A DNA stretch of 64,000 nucleotides. It comes from JBCCOW01 sp038749105 (GTDB taxonomy: Bacteria > Planctomycetota > Phycisphaerae > Phycisphaerales > Phycisphaeraceae). Below, piece by piece: positions 1-7,717 of the stretch. The stretch lies in contig JBCDIM010000011.1 of the NCBI GenBank assembly GCA_038749105.1, positions 1-64,000 on the forward strand, in the 5' to 3' direction. The notes beneath the pieces were generated by a model, which saw only the letters and a program-made list of their open reading frames with translations, was not told the DNA's origin and searched no databases. Every line of letters starts with the position of its first letter. The first letter of the stretch is position 1. The position numbers and the translations under genes are program-made.

Positions 1-141
1 CGCGGCGAGTGGGCGTTCCGCGACGGCCGGACCTGCTACCTGCACGGCCGGCAGGCGTTGATCCAGTTCGATGAGATCGACACGGTGGCGGAGGCGTTCT
101 ACGCCCAGGACCGTGGGCGGGCCGAGCAGATCAGCGATTGA
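1..141 (+). CDS. C-terminal end of an unrecognised protein (partial)
   Basis: An open frame runs from the window edge and ends at a TGA at 139-141, giving 46 residues that begin RGEWAFRDGRTCYLHGR and end RAEQISD. Codon use is GC-rich at third positions, like real genes here. I do not recognise the family. The tail is charged and lacks membrane segments, so it is probably cytoplasmic. The 5' part lies outside the window. Confidence 0.5.
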   Translation, partial: RGEWAFRDGRTCYLHGRQALIQFDEIDTVAEAFYAQDRGRAEQISD

Positions 142-557
142 TCCGATCGCCGAGCGTTTCCACCTTGTTGGTGCTGGAGAGACTTCGTGCCTAAAGAGGG
201 CTAAGGCATCTTGTCTGCCGACGCCGTTGGCTGCCTCCCGTATCGACCCTCACGACTCCTGGCTCGCCGGTGGGGATGCGTCGCCTTCGGCCATGGTCGT
301 CGATCTGCATTGCCGACCCTTTGGCTGAACCGCTCTACGCAGTGACCGTCGAGACGATTTTTGCGTGCGGTTGGATCGCACGTCGTGACAGCAAGCGTTT
401 AATCGTCTGGCGTGTTCGAAGCGGCTGGCTCGCCGTCCTGAATCCCGAACCCTAGAGGCAGCTCGCTTCGCGCACGCAGTCAACGCATCAAGGGCGTCGA
501 GGGGCGGACTGATGCACCGGGCTAGGCGCTACGTGACGCCGTTGTCCATTTGGCGGG
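142..557. other. Stretch without a recognisable gene
   Basis: About 415 bases follow the partial gene. Short frames exist on both strands but none has a recognisable motif, ribosome binding site or consistent codon use. It leads directly into the decayed LacI-type sequence, so it is probably decaying accessory DNA. Confidence 0.5.
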
Positions 558-930
558 TTGCAGACGACAGATTGGAAGCTGCCCGGCCTAGAACTCCTCG
601 GCGTCCGCGAGATCGACGCCGACCAATTCTCACGACGACTCGAACGCAGCCGACCCGATGTACTGGCCTCGCTTGCATCACAACCCCGCGACGCGTTGAT
701 GCTCCGCGAGGCTGTCCGGCTCGGTATCAAGAATATGGTCATCGGCACCGCTCACCATTTCATCTGCCCCCCGTCTGTGGTCGAAGACAACCGCCAGGGG
801 ACACAGCTCGCCATAGATGCCCTCCGCGATGCGGACCACGAACGGATCGGCATGATCATCAACCGCTGGCCCGGCAGATGGGTCTTCGAGCGACAAGAAG
901 CCTTCGAGCAACGCATGGTCCAAGACCAGC
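558..930 (+). pseudogene. Remnant of a LacI-family transcriptional regulator (ligand-binding domain)
   Basis: Residues encoded here read like the middle of a LacI/GalR effector-binding domain: a stretch of the type RPDVLASL...LREAVRLGIKNMVIG, then SVVEDNRQGTQLAIDAL, then DHERIGMI and ERQEAFEQRM. In the family these correspond to the core strands, the VxxDNxxG motif and the GHRRIGxI motif. The N-terminal helix-turn-helix is absent and the frame runs into unrelated sequence after about residue 123. The start would be a TTG with no clear ribosome binding site. I read this as a truncated, non-functional regulator, perhaps one that once controlled sugar genes such as the nearby GH95 enzyme; that link is inference. 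Confidence 0.5.
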
Positions 931-1054
931 CCGACCCGCACGCCCCCGGCACCTGCCGGATCGGGTCCAGCGACCACCCCGCCCACGAAGCTCACAAACT
1001 CCATAACGGCCACAACGCAAAACCCCACTCAGACCCCATGGCCGGCCCCACCTA

Positions 1055-1396
1055 TCAACCAACCGCTTGGCTCGAAAAGACCCGACCGACCGCGATCGTT
1101 GCCGGCAGCTTCTCCGCGATGCTCCACATTGGCACCGCCGCCAGCTTCTTCAGCCAGGCGTTCTCCTTCTCCATCTCCTTAAGCCGCTTGGCCTGGTCGA
1201 CCTTCATCTCCCCGTACTCCTTCCGCCACCGGCAATACGTCTGCGTCGTCGGCTCCAGAAGCCGGCACACTTCCGGCACCGCGTGCCACTGACTCAGCAA
1301 GACCTCCGCCTCACGCAGCTTCCCGATGATCTGTTCCGATGAATGTTGCCGTTGTGCCCTCACTGACCTGGCGGTCCTGATTGCGTCCAAGACCAA
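1055..1396 (-). pseudogene. Decayed IS3-family transposase OrfA
   Basis: The frame contains the typical IS3-group OrfA helix-turn-helix and leucine zipper: SEQIIGKLREAEVLL, PEVCRLL, TYCRWRKEYG, then MKVDQAKRLKEMEKENAWLKK (residues about 20-85 of the frame). In this family OrfA binds the terminal inverted repeats and is fused to the DDE catalytic OrfB by a frameshift. Here the sequence diverges after the zipper, the usual EGNF-like end appears only in another frame, and no OrfB with DDE motif follows at lower coordinates. It is therefore a broken fragment. No clean terminal inverted repeats or target duplication could be picked out. Confidence 0.65.
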
Positions 1397-1688
1397 GAAA
1401 TCTTCTCATAAGCAGTGGACTAGTCTTCAGGGGGCAGGTCAACGAACAGGCCACGCTCGACGGGTTGCGTATCTGGTCATGGATCGGGTTATCGCAAAGA
1501 TCAACAACGAGCCAGGCGATGGAGGCGACAACGATTGACCTGCCCAATGAGAACCCGTGCACGGCTGTTGATCTGCAATACCGCGTCTGCTTCGAAACGA
1601 ACTCGAATACAACGGTATCGGAATCGCAAAAGCCCGTGTTTTGCCGGATGACTGCCAACACCTAGACAGGCATACCGAACCTGTCGCA
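1397..1688. other. Stretch without a recognisable gene
   Basis: About 290 bases between the transposase remnant and the end of the GH95 gene. Overlapping short frames on both strands show no family motif. Probably residual accessory DNA around the old insertion. Confidence 0.5.
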
Positions 1689-3977
1689 TCAGGCGAGCGC
1701 GGCCACGTCGATCACAACGCGGTCACCCGGTTTCCCCTTGACAGCGGCGCTGCCCAGCGGCGACACCAGCGTCAGCTCGGTTTCAAAGCCGATGGTGATC
1801 TGAGCCGAGGTCACTACGCCGCCCTGCCAGGCGAAGCCCAGCCGGTGCCCGCCGCGAACCACCACGCCACGCAACTGACCGACGGGCCAGTCTGCGGGCA
1901 GAGCGGGCAGGAGGCGGACCAACCGCACGCCGTCATGCACGTCGTGGCTCTGGACCAGCATTTCGGTCACCGCCGCCCCCATCCCCGCCGCGCTGTCGAA
2001 CTGCAAATGGTTGTGGGCTGCGCCGAACCCGTTCGGCAGCGTGCACCGCTGGGCATGGAGACGCAAGGACTCCAGCGCACGTTCGCCGTCATACAGCCGG
2101 GCAAAGAAGCAGGCCTTCCACGCCGCACTCCAGCCGACGTCGTCACCGCCCTCCTGATGTCCGAGCCTGCGATCGATGGTCTTTCGTGCGGCCTCGGCGA
2201 GGTCCGGCGTGCCGTCTGCCGTGATCTGCGTGCCAGGGAACAGGCCGAATAGATGCGACATATGGCGATGGCCGGGCTCGATCTCTTCGTAGTCTTCGGA
2301 CCACTCGGCAATCGTGCCGTTGGGCCCGACGCGGGTGGGACGGAGCTTATTGAGCATGCCTTCCCAAGCGTCCCGGCGGTCTTCGTCGATCCCCAGGACC
2401 TTGGCCGACGCGATACACGCCCGCAGCAGCTCACGGATGATCTGATGGTCCATGGTGGGCGAGACGCAGAGCTTGCCGATCGCCCCCGCCGCCGTTCGAT
2501 AGAGGTTCTCGGGCGAGGTGCTCGGCCCGGTGTGCAGCAGGCCGTCTTCACCGTCAAAGCAGAAGTCTTCAAAGAACAACGCGGCGTCACGCATCAGCGG
2601 ATAGGCGTATTGACCAAGCCATTCTTGATCGCCTTGGTGCTGGTAGTGCTCCCAGAGGTGCAGGCAGCACCACGCGCCGCCGACGGGCCAAAGCCCATCG
2701 CTCGCGGCATCGGCCGGCAGCGTGAAGCCCCACGGGTCGCTGAGGTGGTGCAGCACCCAGCCGCGGCAGCCGTAGTGGTGCTTGGCGGTAAGGCGCCCGC
2801 TCTCGGCCACAAAACCGAGCCAATCCAGGAACGGCCGATGGCACTCCCCCAAGGCGCCGCTCTCGGCCGGCCAGTAGTTCATCTGGATGTTGATGTTCGT
2901 GTGGTAGTCGCTGTTCCAGGCGGGCGTCAGCCGATCGTTCCACAGCCCTTGCAGGTTGCTCGGCAGCCCGTCTCCACGAGACGACGACACGTTGATGTAC
3001 CGGGACATGCGTTGCTGCGCGACATGGAAGTCGCTGCCCAGCGTCCCTTCGCCCGCCGCCGCGATCTCATCCTCGACGTCAACAGCGATCTCGGGGCTGC
3101 CCAGATTGAAGCTCACCCGCTCCATCAGTGCGCGGAAGTCGGCCACATGCTCAGTCCGCAGGGCGTCGTAGCCCTTGGCTGCCGCGGCGTCCAGGCGTGA
3201 CAGGCTTCGCTCGGCGTAGGGGACATCCACCGCGCGACCGCGGAAGCCTTCCCAATAGTCGGTCTCGGCGGTGATCAACAGGCAAACGGACCGGCTCCCG
3301 GACACCACCAGCCGGGCACCGGCGGACTCCACCCGTCCTGAATCCGGAACGACCCGGACACGCCCAATGAACCGGGTGCCGTGCTCGCCGGCACGCCCGC
3401 GGACCGTGAGCGTGTCCCCGTCCGCTTGGACCGCGTAGTTGGCCTGCCGATGGAACTTCAACCAGAGATCGTGACCCGCGGGGTCGTCGGTGGTCAGGCG
3501 AAGCACCATGACCTGATCGGGATGGGAAGCAAAAAGCTCACGCCGATAGGTCTTGCCCTCGGACACGAAGGACACCCCGGCCACGCCTTCCTCCAGATCC
3601 AGCCAGCGCGTGTAATCGGTCACGCCCGCAGCCATCGACCGTGAGGGACGGGCGTACCCGATGGATAGCGCCGCCAGGGGCTCGTAGGGCTGGATGCGAT
3701 TGACCGGGCCGGTCATCTTGGCCTCCGCCAGGAACTCCGCCTCGGCCGTCTTGCCCTCCAAGAGCAGCTGACGGATCTCCGCCAGCGACTCACGGGCCGC
3801 ATCGCTGTGGCCGTCGTCGGTCCAGCGGGACCAGATCGTCTGTTCATTGAGACGAACCGTCTCGACGTCCGCCCGACCGCTGAGCGCCGCGCCCAGGCGG
3901 CCATTACCCACGACAAAGTGATCGTGCCAGCCCCACGGGGAGCCCGGCTTGCTGAGTTGGAGGCGCGTCGAGTTCAT
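1689..3977 (-). CDS. GH95 alpha-L-fucosidase / related glycoside hydrolase
   Basis: Predicted to hydrolyse terminal alpha-1,2-linked L-fucose (some GH95 members act on L-galactose) from polysaccharides. The N-terminal beta domain has the family opening GNGRLGAALSG and RLNEQTIWS (residues 24-50). The (alpha/alpha)6 catalytic part has YHTNINIQMNYWPAE (358-372), whose two Asn match the pair that activates water in the Bifidobacterium enzyme, STSPEN with the likely general acid Glu490, GHRHMSHLFGLFPG (569-582) and QFDSAAG with Asp661. The length of 762 residues is usual. The ATG at 3977 is preceded by GGAGAG. No signal peptide is visible, so it may act in the cytoplasm on imported oligosaccharides. 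It lies in the accessory segment next to regulator and transposase remnants. Confidence 0.88.
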   Translation of the reverse strand: MNSTRLQLSKPGSPWGWHDHFVVGNGRLGAALSGRADVETVRLNEQTIWSRWTDDGHSDAARESLAEIRQLLLEGKTAEAEFLAEAKMTGPVNRIQPYEPLAALSIGYARPSRSMAAGVTDYTRWLDLEEGVAGVSFVSEGKTYRRELFASHPDQVMVLRLTTDDPAGHDLWLKFHRQANYAVQADGDTLTVRGRAGEHGTRFIGRVRVVPDSGRVESAGARLVVSGSRSVCLLITAETDYWEGFRGRAVDVPYAERSLSRLDAAAAKGYDALRTEHVADFRALMERVSFNLGSPEIAVDVEDEIAAAGEGTLGSDFHVAQQRMSRYINVSSSRGDGLPSNLQGLWNDRLTPAWNSDYHTNINIQMNYWPAESGALGECHRPFLDWLGFVAESGRLTAKHHYGCRGWVLHHLSDPWGFTLPADAASDGLWPVGGAWCCLHLWEHYQHQGDQEWLGQYAYPLMRDAALFFEDFCFDGEDGLLHTGPSTSPENLYRTAAGAIGKLCVSPTMDHQIIRELLRACIASAKVLGIDEDRRDAWEGMLNKLRPTRVGPNGTIAEWSEDYEEIEPGHRHMSHLFGLFPGTQITADGTPDLAEAARKTIDRRLGHQEGGDDVGWSAAWKACFFARLYDGERALESLRLHAQRCTLPNGFGAAHNHLQFDSAAGMGAAVTEMLVQSHDVHDGVRLVRLLPALPADWPVGQLRGVVVRGGHRLGFAWQGGVVTSAQITIGFETELTLVSPLGSAAVKGKPGDRVVIDVAALA

Positions 3978-4287
3978 CCGATTGTTCTCTCCGGTCTGCT
4001 GCCCATAGCTGAACGATTGGGCATCGCGAGCGATACGCTACCCGCTGTGCCGATATGGGCACATTTTCCTCAGGTCGAAACACTCTAAGTAGTGCTGTTT
4101 TCACTTTATTTTGTCAGCGTTATCGAGTTTCGTGATGCTCGATAAGCTTGCCCAAAATGGACCTTCATAAAGCTGAGTATTGAGAGTTCGAGTCTCTTCG
4201 CCCGCTTTCTCGCCGCTCCATGCATGGCGGCCCGATGCTCTAGGCATCGCGTGTGTCTTGGCTTTTCTCGACCGCCCTCACGCCACC
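3978..4287. other. Intergenic stretch with a tRNA-like 3' end
   Basis: About 310 bases without a supportable gene between the GH95 gene start and the end of the beta-lactamase-like gene. It is more AT-rich than its surroundings around 4085-4180 and contains the tRNA-Gly 3'-end copy at 4182-4206 listed separately. Confidence 0.5.
4182..4206 (+). repeat. tRNA-Gly 3'-end copy, likely integration attachment-site scar
   Basis: Reads as the last 25 bases of a tRNA: T-stem GAGAG, T-loop TTCGAGT, closing stem CTCTT, acceptor strand CGCCCGC and discriminator T. A CGCCCGC acceptor with T73 is typical of tRNA-Gly. No matching 5' acceptor, D-arm or anticodon arm lies upstream, so this is not a whole tRNA. 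Such 3'-end copies are left at the far end of elements that integrate into tRNA genes. The orientation predicts the intact tRNA-Gly to lie to the left, outside the window. Confidence 0.55.
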
Positions 4288-7179
4288 TCAGTACCAAAAC
4301 GGCACCACGCCGTAGACCGCCAGCTGCACCCCCAGCGCACCCATCCCTAACGCCAAGCCGAAACCCCACCACGACGACCACCCCTTCCGGCCGTTCACCA
4401 GCGACGCCCCCGCCACCGCAACCGCCACGGGCCCCAGCACGCTCGCCCCGGTCAGTCCTGCTGTGATCAAGCCGAACCGCCCCAGCCGAGCCACCGTCTC
4501 GAGGTCGCCGCTGAACTGGTGGTACCCGTACCCCAACAGCAGCCCCAGGAACGCCACCCCGCCGCCCGCCAACGCATACGGCCAAACCCGCCGACGCACG
4601 CCCCCGAAAAGCATCAACACCGGCCAGCCCACAACCGCCAACACCGACGCCAACACCCCCGAGACCAACACAGCCACCTGCCCGTAGACCGCAAGGGCCG
4701 AACTCATCCGGTAGCTCTCCCCGTCCACCCAGTACCGCCCGACCCCGTCTTCGTACACCGCCCCACTCGCTACCGACAACCCCTCGGCCTGATAAAGCCG
4801 ATCCCCCACCCGACGCCACAGCGTCCCGCCTCCCATCCAGACCGACTCAACCCACACGCCGTCCCCCACCGGGGTCAACCGCCGGGCCCCGAGCAGCCCC
4901 ATCAACCACGCCCGCCCGGGCTCGTCGTGTGTAGCCCCGAGGTAAAGCCCTTCAAACGCCTCCGGCAGCAGCCCTACCGATCCCGTCTCGCTCAATGGCG
5001 GGTCAACGCCTTGCGTCACCGCTTCGTTCAACAACCGCCGGAGGTAACGCAACTCCAGCTTGTCGGCGGTATCCATCAGCAGCACATAACCCGCCCCACC
5101 GGCTCCAGCCTCCGGCGTGTACGCCAGCGTGGCCCGGAACCCTTCGGTCTTCCCCCAGTGAGCCCGGAGCGTCCGCCCGCCGTCCACCGGATACGCAAAC
5201 GTCCCGAGCCCGTAAACCCCCGTCTCGCCCCCTGCCTCCGCCACCACCCCCGTCTCCCCCCGCTCGATCCGCGCGACCGACTCGGCCGACAGGAACCCGT
5301 CACCGTCCGCCAGCAGCATCGCGACGACCTTCGCCAGGTCGCCCGCCGTTGTGACCGCCGAACCCGCAGGCCGCACCGGCATCGCCCACGGACCTGCCCG
5401 CGTCACCCCGTTGCCGTGATAGCTCACCGGCGACGCCGAGTCGAAGTCCGTCTCCATCATGCCCAGCGGCCCCAAAACCTCCCGCCGCATCAGGGTGTCG
5501 AAGTCGCTCTGCCAGGCCGACTCCACCACCGCCCCCGCCAGCGTGTACCCCGCGTTCGAATACGAGTAATGCACCCCCGGCCGCCAACGCAGAGCGAACG
5601 GTCGGCCCGCCTCGACATACGCCCTGGGCATCAGCCCCGGCGCCTGCAACGCGTACTCCCTCGGCCCGCTACCGGCCAAGCCCGCCGTGTGTTCCAGCAG
5701 CATCTCCACCGTGACCTGTTCAGCCCACGCCTGCTCCCCAAACACCCCGGGCAGCCAACGCTCCACCGGGTCGTCCAGCCGCAACACGCCCTCTTCTACC
5801 GCCCGCATCACCAGCAGCGCCGTCAGCAGCTTGCTCACCGAACCCGCGCGAAACCGCTTGCCCGGTTCACCGTACACCACCATCTCCACGTCGCCGTCCG
5901 GACGCACCACCGCCGCCTGCCCGTTGCGGATCCTTGACCCCTCGAACGCCTCCAGCACATCCGCTTGCCATGCCGCATCACCGACCGGCGCCAACGCATC
6001 CCTTTCGGCCAACACCGTCAACGCCGCGTCCATCAGCTTGATCGCCGAGCTCCACTTGTCCAGCTCCGCCGACAGGTTCGCCAGCACCACCACCGCGGTC
6101 CCTCCCGTCTCCGCGTCGGGCAGCCAGACCGCGCTGCTGCTGAACCCCGGCACGTCCCCATGGTGCCCATACCCCGACCCACCTTCCCCCTCTCCCAACC
6201 GGTGGCAGTGGAACCCGTACATAAACGACCCTTCCCCATCCCCGTCGGTATCCGCAAACCGCAGCATCTCCGCCCGCCCGGCTTCCGAGAGCAGGTACCC
6301 GCCGAACAGGGCCTGCAAGAACACCGCGGTGTCCGCAGCGGTACCCGTCAGCTCCCCGGCCGCGCCGGCCCAGCTCGCGCTCCATCCTGTCGCGTCGAAC
6401 CACACGTGGTCGTCGGCCCCGCCGTAGCTCACCGGGTCGTCGGGCTTGCCGTACCGATATCCCCGGACCGTCGGCACTTCATCGAACCCCGTGTCCTCCA
6501 GGCCCAAAGGCTCGAGCAGGCGAGCCCGCACCTGCTCCCGCCAACCCGTCCCCGTTACCACCTCCACCACCCGACTGAGCAGCAGCGTATTCGTATTGCT
6601 GTACGCCCACTTCTCACCAGGCTGGAACCGCACCCCCGGCTCGAACGCCACCGCCAACAGCTCGTCCGTCCGCCACTTCCGCCCCGGGTCCGCTGCCAAC
6701 GCCCGGTGGAACGGCATCTGCCGGATCGCGTCATCCAGCCCGCTCGTGTGCCGCCCCAGCATCCGCAGCGTGATCTGCTCCCCGTTCGGCACACCGTCCA
6801 CATACCGATCGATCGTCTCTTCCAGCCCCAGCTTCCCCTCGTCGACCAGCTGCAGAACCACCGCCGCCAGATACAGCTTCGTCACGCTGCCCAATCGCAT
6901 CCGCGCATCGCTCGGCATCGGCGTGTCGCGTGCCTCATCCGCAAACCCGAACGCCCACGCTCGTTCATGAACACCCTGCCGAACGACCAGCACCGACCCC
7001 GGCGCGTCCAGCCCTTCCCACACCCCACCCACCCTGGCCGCCGCGACTTCCCAACGCAGCGGCAGCACATCTTCGCCCACCGCCGGGACCCCACCCAACA
7101 CCACCAGGCCGGCCATGGCCCAAAACACACCCACCCGCAAACCCTTCAAGCCAACACCCCGAGCACCAATCGACACCAT
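4288..7179 (-). CDS. Tandem serine beta-lactamase-like hydrolase with C-terminal membrane segments
   Basis: A 963-residue protein with two complete class C beta-lactamase-fold (PF00144-type) domains. The first has SVTK (Ser98, Lys101), YSN (Tyr193) and HHGD (about 339-342). The second has SVSK (Ser447, Lys450), YSN (Tyr540) and HWGK (674-677). These are the nucleophile, base and third motifs of penicillin-binding/esterase enzymes, so both domains look competent. An N-terminal hydrophobic segment (about 15-35, ending near AVGED) should export it. About four hydrophobic segments lie after residue 855, anchoring the C-terminus. Family members are DD-peptidases, esterases or D-amino-acid amidases; the substrate cannot be told. 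It stands alone, with tRNA-Glu on the far side of its start. Confidence 0.82.
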   Translation of the reverse strand: MVSIGARGVGLKGLRVGVFWAMAGLVVLGGVPAVGEDVLPLRWEVAAARVGGVWEGLDAPGSVLVVRQGVHERAWAFGFADEARDTPMPSDARMRLGSVTKLYLAAVVLQLVDEGKLGLEETIDRYVDGVPNGEQITLRMLGRHTSGLDDAIRQMPFHRALAADPGRKWRTDELLAVAFEPGVRFQPGEKWAYSNTNTLLLSRVVEVVTGTGWREQVRARLLEPLGLEDTGFDEVPTVRGYRYGKPDDPVSYGGADDHVWFDATGWSASWAGAAGELTGTAADTAVFLQALFGGYLLSEAGRAEMLRFADTDGDGEGSFMYGFHCHRLGEGEGGSGYGHHGDVPGFSSSAVWLPDAETGGTAVVVLANLSAELDKWSSAIKLMDAALTVLAERDALAPVGDAAWQADVLEAFEGSRIRNGQAAVVRPDGDVEMVVYGEPGKRFRAGSVSKLLTALLVMRAVEEGVLRLDDPVERWLPGVFGEQAWAEQVTVEMLLEHTAGLAGSGPREYALQAPGLMPRAYVEAGRPFALRWRPGVHYSYSNAGYTLAGAVVESAWQSDFDTLMRREVLGPLGMMETDFDSASPVSYHGNGVTRAGPWAMPVRPAGSAVTTAGDLAKVVAMLLADGDGFLSAESVARIERGETGVVAEAGGETGVYGLGTFAYPVDGGRTLRAHWGKTEGFRATLAYTPEAGAGGAGYVLLMDTADKLELRYLRRLLNEAVTQGVDPPLSETGSVGLLPEAFEGLYLGATHDEPGRAWLMGLLGARRLTPVGDGVWVESVWMGGGTLWRRVGDRLYQAEGLSVASGAVYEDGVGRYWVDGESYRMSSALAVYGQVAVLVSGVLASVLAVVGWPVLMLFGGVRRRVWPYALAGGGVAFLGLLLGYGYHQFSGDLETVARLGRFGLITAGLTGASVLGPVAVAVAGASLVNGRKGWSSWWGFGLALGMGALGVQLAVYGVVPFWY

Positions 7180-7420
7180 CGCTATACCCTACCGCGTCGA
7201 TCAGCCGGGGCCTTGAGAGAGCCTTCAGATAAATCACAACGCCCGTATGAGCCTCAGCCTCGCGGGCTATCGCTTGTTTTGTACAACCCAGAAATGCAAA
7301 CGTATTCCAAACAAAATGGCGCACTCAGCCGGCCGATCCACCCACAACAACCCTCAATCCACGAACACCAGACGCTCCATCAGCGGCGTCCCGGCACGAA
7401 CCAAGACCAACCGGATATCC
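7180..7420. other. Intergenic stretch upstream of the hydrolase gene
   Basis: About 240 bases between the hydrolase start and the tRNA-Glu terminator. No gene is supportable. It probably holds the promoter of the minus-strand hydrolase gene, but I see no convincing -35/-10 pair. Confidence 0.4.
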
Positions 7421-7455
7421 AAAAAAACGCCCCTCGCAGCAAGCGAGAGGCGTTT
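7421..7455 (-). terminator. Rho-independent terminator of tRNA-Glu
   Basis: On the minus strand, just after the tRNA 3' end, AAACGCCTCTCGC pairs with GCGAGGGGCGTTT around a 5-base loop, with one wobble position, and runs into a stretch of T. This is a textbook intrinsic terminator and the clearest in the window. Confidence 0.9.
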
Positions 7456-7459
7456 GAAG

Positions 7460-7534
7460 TGACCCCTACGGGATTCGAACCCGTGTTATCAGGATGAAAA
7501 CCTGGTGTCCTAGACCTGACTAGACGAAGGGGCC
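7460..7534 (-). tRNA. tRNA-Glu (anticodon UUC)
   Basis: The minus strand begins GGCCCCTTCGTCTAG and folds into a cloverleaf: acceptor GGCCCCT/AGGGGTC (one G-U pair), anticodon stem CAGG/CCTG around loop TTTTCAT with anticodon TTC, T-arm ACGGG-TTCGAAT-CCCGT, discriminator A. The 3' CCA is not encoded. A strong terminator follows within five bases, so it is a single-gene unit. Confidence 0.95.
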
Positions 7535-7717
7535 GCCGCGGGAAGTCTAGCAGACCCGAACGCGTGGACAAGTCGTGTAAATGAAGGGGGCCACTGGCAT
7601 TGGTCATCCGGAATGCCTGTGATAGACTTTTCTGTCGTTTCAGAGGCGGTTTGACCGTCATTCAGTCTCCACGCTCGTGTTGCGCTGCCGCGACACCGCG
7701 GTGCCGAGGGCTCCAGC

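Noticed and set aside
4519..7497. Long plus-strand frames opposite the beta-lactamase-like gene
   Set aside because: They are rich in Arg, Pro and His, lack any motif and mirror a clear minus-strand gene; typical antisense shadows of high-GC coding DNA.
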